DNA of 64,000 bases from the NCBI GenBank assembly GCA_944325595.1, contig CALVAQ010000003.1, positions 1 to 64,000 on the forward strand. Reading direction: 5' to 3'. The number at the start of each line of letters is the position of its first letter. Position 1 is the stretch's first letter. Of the stretch, positions 10,333 through 18,540 are shown piece by piece. The stretch comes from Candidatus Gastranaerophilales bacterium. GTDB lineage: Bacteria > Cyanobacteriota > Vampirovibrionia > Gastranaerophilales > Gastranaerophilaceae. Made by a program: the position numbers and the translations under genes. The notes beneath the pieces were generated by a model. That model was not told where the DNA came from. It made no database searches and saw only the letters and a program-made list of their open reading frames with translations.

Positions 10333-11274
10333 CTAACAGAAAGAGAAAAACAAGTCCTCGAAAACAAGACCCGGTTTGATATATGCTGCAAGTTGTTTTT
10401 TTGCATGCTGGATTTTTAGGATATCTCTTTTTATTTTTTGAGAGAGTATTTTATTTTCAGGGTTTGATTTCATCAATTGAGCAAAATAATATTCCAGACA
10501 GTCGAGAGCATATTCCGGCTCATATCCGTTTTGAGTCATTGCCTGTTCAAAATTCTGTACAATATTTAAAACATCAGATTTTCTTATATTCGGATAATCT
10601 GCTGTAATATTTGTCAAAAATTCAGTATCATAATTACAAATCATATTTGAAGGAACATAAAAACACTGTGAGCGGGATATTATGGTTTCCATGATGTCTT
10701 CTTTGTCTTCTGTCAAAAATAAGAACAGTGTTCTTTCCGGAGGTTCTTCAATGGATTTCAAAAGCGAGTTTGGAGCTTCTCCCTCAAGCACTTTTCTGTT
10801 CAAGGGTTTTGGCAGCCAAATTTCCTGAGGGAATTTAAATTTCAAATCCGAAAAGTTTTCGAGTTCTTTTTTTTGAAACGCATTTGGTTCAGCCAGTTCA
10901 GAATCACAGAAAATAAAAACCCTGTAGTAGTCTGATGAGTTTACCAGACTGTTGTTTATCATCAGTGTCTGTTTTATGGAAATTACTTTGCTTGATGAAT
11001 CATCAGAAGGTTTGTTGTCATTTTTTGTTATTGTCAAAACAGCCGGATGTTGGTTATTTCTAATCCAGTTACAATTTATACAGTCACAATCATACGCTCC
11101 GTTTTTTTGACAGTTCAGGAGTCTGGCTATTTCCATAGCCAGATAATACTGTCCCGTAATATCCTGACCGTACAAGACAAGAGACTGTGCAAAACTGCGG
11201 TTTTTATTCTTCAGCGCAGTTTCAAAATAATTTGTAAAATATTCATATTTTCGTTTAAAAATCGGATGGAACAT
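10333..11274 (-). CDS. holB: DNA polymerase III delta' subunit
   Basis: Clamp-loader subunit. 313 residues. The AAA+ fold is recognisable: a degenerate P-loop (YGQDITGQYYLA, lacking GKT, as expected for the ATPase-dead delta'), a zinc module with four cysteines (LLNCQKN...CDCINCNWI), and the signature SLLKSIEEPPERTLFLFLT followed by IISRSQ. Its SD (AGGAG) overlaps the end of holA, 7 bp upstream, so the two subunits are probably translated together. A long acidic insertion around residues 85-150 is unusual compared with short bacterial forms. Confidence 0.9.
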   Translation of the reverse strand: MFHPIFKRKYEYFTNYFETALKNKNRSFAQSLVLYGQDITGQYYLAMEIARLLNCQKNGAYDCDCINCNWIRNNQHPAVLTITKNDNKPSDDSSSKVISIKQTLMINNSLVNSSDYYRVFIFCDSELAEPNAFQKKELENFSDLKFKFPQEIWLPKPLNRKVLEGEAPNSLLKSIEEPPERTLFLFLTEDKEDIMETIISRSQCFYVPSNMICNYDTEFLTNITADYPNIRKSDVLNIVQNFEQAMTQNGYEPEYALDCLEYYFAQLMKSNPENKILSQKIKRDILKIQHAKKQLAAYIKPGLVFEDLFFSFC

Positions 11275-11281
11275 AACTCTC

Positions 11282-12253
11282 CTAATTCAGCATCGCAAGT
11301 TCAACAGGCAGTTCGTAAAAGGACATTTCTCCCGTTTTGACACGATATTCCGCCTCGAGAAGGTTTTTTCTGATTTGAATTATTCTGTCCATGGGGACTT
11401 TTCTTAATTTTTCAAGGTGTTTTTTGACAATGAACTCCGGCAGGTGTGTTTTTGCTGCAATTTCAAAAGGTGTTTTGTCGATAGAATCTATTTTGATACC
11501 TGCCATTCTGGAAAAACTGGTTTGCAAAACAGAAAGTATTTCAAGATAATGCTTGTCTGTACACAATCTTTGAAACTCCAGCAGAGCCTTGTCTTTTTGT
11601 CCTTCCAGAATATAATCGGCAAGAGCAAAAATATCTTCCGTTGTTGTGCAGAACTGCTGAATATCTTCTTTTTTTACGGTTTTGGATGGGTACAAAGAAA
11701 GTTTGAGTTTATCCAGTTCTTTGTCGATTACACGCAGATTTGTTCCAAGTCTGTCTATTAAAAATTTGATGACATCAGAGGAAACTATCAAATCTTTTTG
11801 CTTTGCTTGCTTTTGAATCCAGACAGGGAGTTCTTTGCTATAGGGTTTCCATTGTGAAAATTCCACGCAGGAAGCATACTTTGACAGTATTTTGAAAAGT
11901 TTTTTTCTTGTATCAATCTTTTTTGTCGTATCTCTTTCAATTCTGCAAACAAAAACAATATTCAATGTTTCGGGTATGAGCTGAAGAGTTTCTTCTATCT
12001 GTTTCAATTCTTTTTCATCAAAACTGACTTTGCCTTTTCCTTCAAAAAAATATTTTTCACAGTTTATGACAGCAAGAACGCTGCCGAACATCAAAGAAGG
12101 TGTTCTCAATACATCCATGAGCTCAACAAAAAGCGGATTGTTGTATACACGATAGTTTGTAGCCAGAAAAGCTTTGTCTACAAGCTTTTCTTTGAGCTTT
12201 TTGAGCTCGGTTTCAATCAAAAAATCTTCTTGTCCGTGATAAAAATAAAGCAT
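11282..12253 (-). CDS. holA: DNA polymerase III delta subunit
   Basis: Clamp-loader delta subunit that opens the sliding clamp. 323 residues. The N-terminus LYFYHGQEDFLIETELKKLK is the family hallmark, with later family motifs IDRLGTNLRVIDKELDKLKL and the C-terminal collar-like helices (LPEFIVKKHLEKLRK). The next gene on the strand is holB. There is no Shine-Dalgarno site. Instead, TACAAT lies 6 bases before the ATG, which would put the transcription start at the start codon, so the mRNA may be leaderless. Confidence 0.9.
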   Translation of the reverse strand: MLYFYHGQEDFLIETELKKLKEKLVDKAFLATNYRVYNNPLFVELMDVLRTPSLMFGSVLAVINCEKYFFEGKGKVSFDEKELKQIEETLQLIPETLNIVFVCRIERDTTKKIDTRKKLFKILSKYASCVEFSQWKPYSKELPVWIQKQAKQKDLIVSSDVIKFLIDRLGTNLRVIDKELDKLKLSLYPSKTVKKEDIQQFCTTTEDIFALADYILEGQKDKALLEFQRLCTDKHYLEILSVLQTSFSRMAGIKIDSIDKTPFEIAAKTHLPEFIVKKHLEKLRKVPMDRIIQIRKNLLEAEYRVKTGEMSFYELPVELAMLN

Positions 12254-12259
12254 AGATAC

Positions 12260-12265
12260 ATTGTA
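12260..12265 (-). promoter_or_regulatory. -10 box of holA, leaderless arrangement
   Basis: TACAAT on the minus strand, 6 nt before the holA ATG. No ribosome-binding site lies between. Confidence 0.5.
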
Positions 12266-12285
12266 ACATGTTCTATTTTGTATAG

Positions 12286-12576
12286 TTAAATATTGTGCAT
12301 TTTGTCAAAAATTTGTTTTTTCTGAACCCAGATTTCCATCTGGAGTTCTTCTCCTGCTTTTTGAATAGCTTCTTTTATTTCTTTGAAAGATTTTTCGGCT
12401 TTTGAAATATCACCAAGCAAAAACATCACAAAATAATCCTGCATGATAGTTTGTTTTATGTCTTCGATATTAACTTTATATCGGGCAAGCACGTCGGCAA
12501 CTTTGGCAACAATGCCTATTCTGTCTACTCCGGAGACGGTTATTATTATTTTGTTTTCAGATCTGTTTTCTTCCAT
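12286..12576 (-). CDS. ACT domain protein (UPF0237-like)
   Basis: 96 residues consisting of one ACT domain: IIITVSGVDRIGIVAKVADV, then a strand with VNIEDIKQTIMQDYFVMFLL. Stand-alone ACT proteins of this size usually sense amino acids or other small ligands as dimers. AAAGGAA lies 5 bases before the ATG. It follows holA on the same strand reading away from it, but the 131-bp gap upstream contains a dispersed repeat, so it probably has its own promoter. The ligand is unknown. Confidence 0.85.
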   Translation of the reverse strand: MEENRSENKIIITVSGVDRIGIVAKVADVLARYKVNIEDIKQTIMQDYFVMFLLGDISKAEKSFKEIKEAIQKAGEELQMEIWVQKKQIFDKMHNI

Positions 12577-12589
12577 TGCTGTTCCTTTC

Positions 12590-12665
12590 GGGTTGGTAAT
12601 CTAATCTGGTGCTGCCGCAGACTCGAGTCTTGCGCTTTGCTGCAGCTGGTGCGGGTATCACTGCT
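12590..12665. repeat. Copy D of the GC-rich dispersed repeat (inverted)
   Basis: Read on the minus strand it gives GCAGTGAT, then AGACTCGAGTCTGCGGCAG and ACCAGATTAGATTA, matching copies at 5145-5200 and 37563-37633. It fills the gap between the ACT protein and birA genes. Confidence 0.5.
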
Positions 12666-12707
12666 TATCTTTTCAAAAGTTACTGTTACAGAATAATATT
12701 ACATTAT

Positions 12708-13430
12708 TTACAGAATTAAATCACCGCTGTATATTATTTTTTCTTCATTATTGTTGTCTGATACAACAAGATTTCCTTTGTCATCAATATATTTTGAAAA
12801 GTACGGTATTTTTTCATCGCCGTCTTTCTGACAGATAAAAATCTGTTTTTCCAAAAAGTTTTCATATTTCAGATAATCTTTTTTGATGCACGGAAAACCT
12901 TTTTCAACAAATTCATCATAACCTTCAAAAAATTTTTCCAAAAGGTTATTCAAAAATTCGTTTTTATTTACCGCTGCACCGATTTCAAAATTTAGAGAAG
13001 TTGCCGGTCTGTCAATATTTTTTATTGTCTCATAATCCGTATTGAGGTTTATTCCGATACCAAGCACGACACCTTGAATTTTGTTGTTTTTCAAAACACT
13101 TTCACACAAAATACCGCATATTTTTTTGTTGTTTACAAGAACATCATTTGGCCACTTTATTTGAGGTGTGACTTTATATGTCTCGAGTTCTTTTGCCGCA
13201 ACAACACACAAATACTGTGTAAAATTTGCTATATGCAGGGTGTTTTGAGGTTTTAGAATTATAGACAGATAAATATTTTCACATTTTTTTGAAACCCATA
13301 CACGCTCAAATCTGCCTCTGCCGCAGGTTTGTTCATCAGCGCAGATTGCTGTTTTGTCTTCAAGTTCGGAAAAATGCATTTTTCCGAAGGTATTTGTTGA
13401 GTCAATTGTGTCAAACTTTAAAAGTTTCAT
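12708..13430 (-). CDS. birA: Biotin-[acetyl-CoA carboxylase] ligase, monofunctional
   Basis: Activates biotin to biotinyl-AMP and attaches it to the biotin carrier protein. 240 residues. Motifs: FDTIDSTNTF at the N-terminus, the adenylate loop CGRGRFERVW (GRGRxxRxW), KWPNDVLVNNKKICGIL, and GIGINLN. There is no N-terminal helix-turn-helix, so it cannot act as the biotin-operon repressor. It starts 5 bp after the secreted protein gene at 13436-13969, and the two are probably co-transcribed. Confidence 0.94.
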   Translation of the reverse strand: MKLLKFDTIDSTNTFGKMHFSELEDKTAICADEQTCGRGRFERVWVSKKCENIYLSIILKPQNTLHIANFTQYLCVVAAKELETYKVTPQIKWPNDVLVNNKKICGILCESVLKNNKIQGVVLGIGINLNTDYETIKNIDRPATSLNFEIGAAVNKNEFLNNLLEKFFEGYDEFVEKGFPCIKKDYLKYENFLEKQIFICQKDGDEKIPYFSKYIDDKGNLVVSDNNNEEKIIYSGDLIL

Positions 13431-13435
13431 TGGTT

Positions 13436-13969
13436 TTACTGTGCTCTTTTTCGCAGCATCAAAACATTGCCGTTGTCATCATAGCAGGCATTTTCAACCC
13501 AGTGACCAATCATGTTTTTATTTTTATCGTAAAGATACTGTTCTTTGTCCGAAACAACAAATGTTGCATTTTTAAATGCACCGTATTTGTTGTATGCAAC
13601 TGAGCGGTGAGGATATTCGTTGTAGGGTTTGTTCAACACGTCAACCTTAAACAATGCGCCTTTTGTGTCGTAATAATAGTTGTGATAAGGGTCGTTTGAA
13701 TATCTGATACCGTATGTCCCGTCGGAAAAAAGCGCCATTGTTCTGTTTTCTATGGCGTTTTTGCCGCTTTTTAAGCCTGTATAGTTTGCAATATAATTCG
13801 GGTCATACCAGTAATCTTTGAAAGCATTAGGACCAAGTGCATAATTTATGTTGCTGAAAGTTTCTTCTCTTGCGAGTTCCGCATTGAACTCCGCATTGCC
13901 CTGTAGTGTCAAAGCACAGGCCGGAAGAGCAAGAAATATAGAAAATAAAATAACAATCAGTTTTTTCAT
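13436..13969 (-). CDS. Secreted protein of unknown function
   Basis: 177 residues from the ATG at 13969. It has a classical signal peptide, MKKLIVILFSIFLALPACA, with cleavage expected after ACA. The mature part is rich in Tyr, Asn and Asp with repeated short strands (for example GTYGIRYSNDPYHNYYYD and GAFKNATFVVSDKEQYLYD), suggesting a beta-rich fold like MORN or YD-type repeats. A TATATT hexamer lies 8 bases before this ATG and no Shine-Dalgarno site is visible. It sits upstream of birA with a 5-bp gap. I do not recognise a family. Confidence 0.6.
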   Translation of the reverse strand: MKKLIVILFSIFLALPACALTLQGNAEFNAELAREETFSNINYALGPNAFKDYWYDPNYIANYTGLKSGKNAIENRTMALFSDGTYGIRYSNDPYHNYYYDTKGALFKVDVLNKPYNEYPHRSVAYNKYGAFKNATFVVSDKEQYLYDKNKNMIGHWVENACYDDNGNVLMLRKRAQ

Positions 13970-14044
13970 ATGACAATAATATAATAAAAATACTCCAAAA
14001 GTCATCGACCTTTGGAGTATTTTTGTAAAAACCGATTTAGCTTG

Positions 14045-14401
14045 CTAAGCTTTTGCTTTAGCTTTAGCAGATTCAACAACTACGGAAAAAGCTTCCGGTT
14101 CGTTTACTGCCATATCGGCAAGCATTTTTCTGTTAACCTGGATATCAGCTTTTTTGAGAGCGTTCATGAATTTTGAATAGCTCAAACCGTGCTGTCTGAC
14201 AGCAGCATTGATTCTGACAATCCACAAACGGCGCATTGATCTTTTTCTGTTGCGTCTGTCTCTGTATTGATATTTAAGTTTTTTCATTACAGCGGTGTTA
14301 GCAACTTTGAAGATTCTGCTTCTTGCACCGATAAAGCCTTTAGCTAATTTTAATATTTTTTTATGTCTTTTTCTTAAGACATTTCCGCGTTTTACTCTCA
14401 T
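14045..14401 (-). CDS. rplT: 50S ribosomal protein L20
   Basis: 118 residues, normal length. [20 protein letters not shown] and [14 protein letters not shown] are diagnostic, and the central block [15 protein letters not shown] appears here as [19 protein letters not shown]. It binds 23S rRNA early in 50S assembly and in many bacteria represses its own operon. It lies 13 bp after rpmI. infC, which often leads this operon, is absent here. Confidence 0.98.
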   Translation of the reverse strand: MRVKRGNVLRKRHKKILKLAKGFIGARSRIFKVANTAVMKKLKYQYRDRRNRKRSMRRLWIVRINAAVRQHGLSYSKFMNALKKADIQVNRKMLADMAVNEPEAFSVVVESAKAKAKA

Positions 14402-14414
14402 AGTTCAACCTTCC

Positions 14415-14624
14415 TTATCTTGAATACTTTTTGTACGGTAACTCTTTTGAAACCAGGTTCAAATGTGTTTCAGAAATTTCTGTCATACCTGACAGTCTTC
14501 TTTTTCTGCTGACTGCTTTGTGTTGAAGCAGGTGTTTTGTACCGGCAGAACGTCTCAAGATTTTACCGGAAGCTGTCACTTTGTAGCGCTTTGCAGCTGC
14601 ACGGTGTGTTTTCATCTTTGGCAT
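14415..14624 (-). CDS. rpmI: 50S ribosomal protein L35
   Basis: 69 residues, very basic. MPKMKTHRAAAKRYKVTASG is diagnostic of L35. An AAAGGAG ribosome-binding site precedes the ATG. First gene of the rpmI-rplT pair, with about 195 bp of non-coding leader before it. Confidence 0.97.
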   Translation of the reverse strand: MPKMKTHRAAAKRYKVTASGKILRRSAGTKHLLQHKAVSRKRRLSGMTEISETHLNLVSKELPYKKYSR

Positions 14625-14819
14625 AGTTTTCTCCTTTCATAGTGCTCACGGGTGTTTCCACTTTGTGCCGCAGCACCTTTTCTAACCAGTTTGGAGGTTA
14701 TCCGGAAATTGGCTTTTTCAAGCTGTCTTTTCGTCCTCCTTGCCAGATTCCTGTGACATGCCGTCCACAGAGAACCTTGCGTATATAATTCTAAAACAAA
14801 AAGAAATCCATGCAATATA
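14625..14819 (-). ncRNA. Possible L20-type autoregulatory leader of rpmI-rplT
   Basis: A non-coding stretch between the kinase stop and rpmI. Near the rpmI ribosome-binding site the RNA can form a GTGGAAACAC hairpin with a GNRA loop, enclosed by GTGCT pairing with AGCAC. Autoregulatory leaders that mimic the L20 site on 23S rRNA are known for this operon in other bacteria. The assignment is inferred from position and local pairing only. Confidence 0.4.
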
Positions 14820-15707
14820 TCATAAAGTTTCTTTAAATTTTTCACGAATAATCTCGAAGTCAGTTTCGGCACAAGGATGAACAGGCAATGTAAACCAAAA
14901 ACTTGTACCGATGTTTTCTTCTGAAGAAAAATCTATTTTACCGCCGTGCAGCGTGACAATTTTTTTGCACAGAGAAAGTCCTATACCGGTACTTTCATTA
15001 TTTTCGTTTTTATTTTTGCCAAATCCCGAAAAGTATTCAAATACAGAATTTTGCCTGTTAGCCGGTATTCCGCAGCCTGTATCTGAAATTTCGAACTTAA
15101 ACTGATTTTCTTTTGTATGAGTATATATTTTTATTGTACCGCCTGTTTTGTTATACTTTACGGCATTACTGACAAGGTTAAAAATCAACTGCTTAAATCT
15201 TCTCTGGTCTGCAGTTATTATGCAGCTTTCAAAGCTTGTAATAAGGTTAATATGTTTTCTCAAAATCTGTTCCTCCAGAATTGAGAGAATTTCCATTATC
15301 AATGACTGGGGTGCAAATTCCGAATACAAAAGAGAAATTTTGTCAGCAGCTGCTCTCGAGGTGTCTATAGTGGCTTCTGTAATGTTCAAAAGATGTTTTG
15401 AGGCAGAAATGATATTTTTGCAAAATTTTATCTGTTTGTCTCTTGGAAGCTCTCTTTCCTCCATCAAAGAAGCAAAACCTATAATCGCATTGAGCGGGGT
15501 TTTTATCTCATGTGCCAGATGTGCAATAAACTCGAGCCTCAAGGCATTGTGTTCTTTTTGTGTATTCAAATTTTTGAAAAGATTTCTCAAGCTGACATCT
15601 TTTTCTCTGAGTCTTTTTATCAGAGTAAATATAAAATGTCTGTCAATATAATCTTTTTTGTTATGCAAAAATGTATTTCCCAAAATCCTGCGTTTTAAAA
15701 AACTCAT
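14820..15707 (-). CDS. Orphan sensor histidine kinase, apparently soluble
   Basis: 295 residues from the ATG at 15707. HisKA domain with H-box FIAHLAHEIKTPLNAIIGFA near residue 65, then the HATPase_c domain: N-box NLVSNAVKYNKTGG, G1 DTGCGIP, and G2 STGIGLSLCKKIVTLHGG. No membrane segment, PAS or GAF domain is visible; the first 60 residues are a basic helical region that could dimerise or bind a partner. No response regulator lies nearby. The signal sensed is unknown. An upstream TTG (15749) is an alternative start. Confidence 0.87.
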   Translation of the reverse strand: MSFLKRRILGNTFLHNKKDYIDRHFIFTLIKRLREKDVSLRNLFKNLNTQKEHNALRLEFIAHLAHEIKTPLNAIIGFASLMEERELPRDKQIKFCKNIISASKHLLNITEATIDTSRAAADKISLLYSEFAPQSLIMEILSILEEQILRKHINLITSFESCIITADQRRFKQLIFNLVSNAVKYNKTGGTIKIYTHTKENQFKFEISDTGCGIPANRQNSVFEYFSGFGKNKNENNESTGIGLSLCKKIVTLHGGKIDFSSEENIGTSFWFTLPVHPCAETDFEIIREKFKETL

Positions 15708-15897
15708 TTTCTTAATTCCATAACAGTGTGTTTTTGTTTTAAAATGCAAAAATTAAAGGATGTTACGTATATTTTTGTCCTTCCATAAAAACGTTAGCAC
15801 TCTGTAATCAAAAAAAATTATCATATTTTCCGTTTTGGTTAATTTTTTGGAAAAAACATCATATATTTGTAGTGATGCAGAATTTTGTTAAGTAATG

Positions 15898-15903
15898 TAT
15901 AAT
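15898..15903 (+). promoter_or_regulatory. -10 box of gmk, near-leaderless arrangement
   Basis: TATAAT ending 9 nt before the gmk ATG (15913), with no Shine-Dalgarno site between. The predicted 5' UTR is only about 3 nt. Confidence 0.5.
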
Positions 15904-15912
15904 TTTACCAAT

Positions 15913-16479
15913 ATGAACAAAACAGGAAAATTATTTGTAATATCAGGTTCATCAGGTGTCGGAAAAGGTACGCTTTTAAAAGAGCTGCTTTTGCAGCACC
16001 CTGATTTGAAACTTTCTATCTCCGCAACTACCCGAAACCCCAGACCGGGCGAAATTGACGGAGTGAATTACTTTTTTACAAAAAAACAGGATTTTGAAAA
16101 AGCTGTTCAAAACGGTGAATTTTTGGAATGGACAGAGTTTAACGGCAATTATTACGGAACAAAAGAAGCATATGTAAGAAAAACTCTTTCAAAAGGCGAA
16201 AATCTGATTTTGGAAATTGAAACAAAAGGTGCTCTTCAGATAAAAGAAAAACTGCCTGATTCCATCTTGATTTTTATTTTGCCGCCGTCGCTGGAAGAAC
16301 TGGAGCATAGACTCAGAGGCAGAAATACAGAGGATGAACTCTCTATTCAAAACAGACTGAAAGAAGTTAAAAGAGAGATAGAATGCTCAAAACAATATGA
16401 TTACAGGGTTGTGAATGATGATTTGTCAAAGGCGCTAAAGGAGCTGGAGGAGATTATAAACAGAAATCTTGGAGTGTAA
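15913..16479 (+). CDS. gmk: Guanylate kinase
   Basis: Phosphorylates GMP to GDP. 188 residues, normal length. P-loop GSSGVGKGT at residues 12-20, GMP-binding block SATTRNPRPGEIDGVNYFF, and EWTEFNGNYYGT, all typical. The ATG at 15913 gives the standard N-terminus; the longer frame starting at 15895 begins inside the -10 box. Upstream is divergent from the histidine kinase. TATAAT at 15898 and no ribosome-binding site suggest a near-leaderless mRNA. Confidence 0.96.
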   Translation: MNKTGKLFVISGSSGVGKGTLLKELLLQHPDLKLSISATTRNPRPGEIDGVNYFFTKKQDFEKAVQNGEFLEWTEFNGNYYGTKEAYVRKTLSKGENLILEIETKGALQIKEKLPDSILIFILPPSLEELEHRLRGRNTEDELSIQNRLKEVKREIECSKQYDYRVVNDDLSKALKELEEIINRNLGV

Positions 16480-16490
16480 TCAATTATCCG

Positions 16491-16565
16491 GTAAAACTCT
16501 GAGCTTGCTGTGCTCACTCCTCAGGATGACAGTAAAAACGAGACTCTGTCCCGAACTCCGTTTAA
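16491..16565. repeat. Possible copy E of the dispersed repeat
   Basis: Contains GAGACTCTGTCCCGAAC, close to GACTCTGCCGAAC of copy A, after a CTCCTCAGGATGACAG block. Part of a 308-bp gap between gmk and ftsI that holds only this, the hairpin at 16606-16625 and the ftsI promoter. Confidence 0.35.
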
Positions 16566-16605
16566 TTATTTAGAAAATTTACCTGTTATTTAATCTAGAA
16601 CGTAG

Positions 16606-16625
16606 GTCGGATTTACTAATCCGAC
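16606..16625. repeat. REP-like hairpin
   Basis: GTCGGATT-TACT-AATCCGAC, an 8-bp perfect stem with a 4-nt loop, preceded by GTAG. It has the look of a REP/BIME-type palindrome. A single copy was found in the window. Confidence 0.5.
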
Positions 16626-16774
16626 AAAATTTTATTCACGCCGGAGAAGGAGAATAATCTGGTATGTTACAACTTATCCTGTAAGAGACAACGAATTTTT
16701 GCATAATAAATGTTATCAATACATTTTCTGCAGATGATTTACAAAATTTATACACCTAAAAACAGTTACTATAG

Positions 16775-16780
16775 TATAAT
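16775..16780 (+). promoter_or_regulatory. -10 box of ftsI, leaderless arrangement
   Basis: TATAAT followed by 7 nt and then the ATG at 16788. No Shine-Dalgarno site. Confidence 0.55.
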
Positions 16781-16787
16781 TAATTTT

Positions 16788-18527
16788 ATGGGACGGAATT
16801 ATAAAAATTACAAAAACGATAAAGAAAAATTCAAAGAATTCGACAACAAACTTATTTTCTGGCAGATAATCTGTATAATAGTAAGTTTTATAATTATGGC
16901 ATATTTGTTTTTGATAATGGTGGTTGATGTAAAGAACTACCGCGGTCAGGCAAAAAGACAAAGAAGCGCCAAAAGTTTTGTTATGAGAGGGGCCATTCTT
17001 GACAGAAACGGTATAAAGCTTGCCTCTGACAAGACATCGTTTGATGTATATGCCCATCAGGAATATTATGACCACACACCGAATGAGCTTGCCGCTATTC
17101 TGGCTCCAATTTTAGGTTTAAACAAAAATCAGCTTGCAAAAGAACTGGCAAAAGACCAGAAAATTATTGTTTTGAAAAAAGATGTATCCCGCACAACCGC
17201 ACAGGCTATCAGAAAGTTGGGGCTCAGAGAAATAAGCCTCGGGAAAAAAAATGAGCGTGTCTACCCGCAGGGTACAATGGCCGCCCATATTCTCGGATAT
17301 TATAATCCGGATGCTGATGTGGCTGCAGGAGTCGAGCTTACCGCCAAAGATAAACTAGAAGAAGTCGAACAGGATGTAAATTTTGAAAAAACTCCTGACG
17401 GCGATATAATTTATGAAGTAAATACAGACCCCGAAGCTACAGCTACTCCTTTGAGAGGTAAGTCAATTACTTTGACCATTGATTCAGCTATTCAGCATGT
17501 TTGTGAAGTTGAATTGAACAAAGTTGTTAAAGAAAAAGGCGCTTTGAGAGGCACCGTAATTGTTATGAACCCCAAAAACGGGGAAATTCTCGGATATGCG
17601 ATATATCCTTCTTACAATCCAAACAATTACAAAAAAGCTACCTTGACCCAGCTCACAAACTGGACTCTGACAGATGTATTTGAACCCGGTTCTACCTTCA
17701 AAGTTTTGACAATTTCATCCGCTATTGAAAACGGAAGACTCAATGAACATTCAAAAATTTTGGATACCGGAAAACTCGAAATTGATAAATGGACTATCAA
17801 AAACTACGACTACAATGTAAAACCTTACCCCGGAAATATTGATTTGTATTATCTTTTTGAACACTCCAGCAATGTCGGCAGTGCAAAAGCAGCATTGATG
17901 ATGACAAAGCAGGAACACTACAATATGCTCAAGAAATTTGGTATGGGTGAAAAAACAGGTATTGACCTGCCGGGAGAATCCAGAGGGCTTATTCCTCCTG
18001 TCAGTGACTGGCACAAATCAACTCATGCTTCTATCGGATACGGATACAGTATTTCCGTTACGGCTATACAAATGGCATCAGCAATATCCGCAATTGCAAA
18101 CAACGGTGTAAGGGTTACTCCTCATGTAATAAAATATTCTCCCGAGGAAGAAGCGGAAAAAATCAAACATATACAGACAGTTTCACCCGAAACTGCTCAT
18201 ACTGTTACAAAACTGCTTGCCGGCAGTATCGGTCGTTCAAAATCGCCTGTAAATCTTGAGGATTATACTGTAGCGGCAAAAACAGGTACAGCAAGAAAAT
18301 CTTCTTACGGAACAAAAGGATACACAAACAAACTGGTTACTTCTATTATCGGATTTTTGCCCGCAAGTAACCCACAGGTAGAAATATATGTAGTTATCGA
18401 CTCACCATCAAAAGGTGCTCTGTGGGGAAGTACTGTTGCAGCTCCCGTGTTTAGGGAAGTAGCCTTGCAGACGGCAAGAATTATGAATATTGCACCCGAC
18501 AAATCTGCACCAAAGAAAAAAATGTAA
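16788..18527 (+). CDS. ftsI: Class B penicillin-binding protein (FtsI/PBP2 type transpeptidase)
   Basis: Cross-links peptidoglycan, probably at the division site. 579 residues. One membrane segment at about 21-47 (FWQIICIIVSFIIMAYLFLI), then the PBP dimerisation domain (RGAILDRNGIKLASD) and the transpeptidase domain with all active-site motifs: SxxK in EPGSTFKVLT, SxN in HSSNVGSAKA, and KTG in AAKTGTARKSS. There is no PASTA domain. murE follows after 13 bp, a normal dcw-cluster neighbour, which favours FtsI over PBP2. A TATAAT box 7 nt before the ATG suggests a leaderless transcript. Confidence 0.93.
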   Translation: MGRNYKNYKNDKEKFKEFDNKLIFWQIICIIVSFIIMAYLFLIMVVDVKNYRGQAKRQRSAKSFVMRGAILDRNGIKLASDKTSFDVYAHQEYYDHTPNELAAILAPILGLNKNQLAKELAKDQKIIVLKKDVSRTTAQAIRKLGLREISLGKKNERVYPQGTMAAHILGYYNPDADVAAGVELTAKDKLEEVEQDVNFEKTPDGDIIYEVNTDPEATATPLRGKSITLTIDSAIQHVCEVELNKVVKEKGALRGTVIVMNPKNGEILGYAIYPSYNPNNYKKATLTQLTNWTLTDVFEPGSTFKVLTISSAIENGRLNEHSKILDTGKLEIDKWTIKNYDYNVKPYPGNIDLYYLFEHSSNVGSAKAALMMTKQEHYNMLKKFGMGEKTGIDLPGESRGLIPPVSDWHKSTHASIGYGYSISVTAIQMASAISAIANNGVRVTPHVIKYSPEEEAEKIKHIQTVSPETAHTVTKLLAGSIGRSKSPVNLEDYTVAAKTGTARKSSYGTKGYTNKLVTSIIGFLPASNPQVEIYVVIDSPSKGALWGSTVAAPVFREVALQTARIMNIAPDKSAPKKKM

Positions 18528-18540
18528 AAGGAATAAATAT

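Noticed and set aside
14612..14872. 86-codon minus-strand frame overlapping rpmI and the kinase end
   Set aside because: It overlaps both real genes and covers the structured leader; its composition (Arg/Lys from leader sequence) has no family look.
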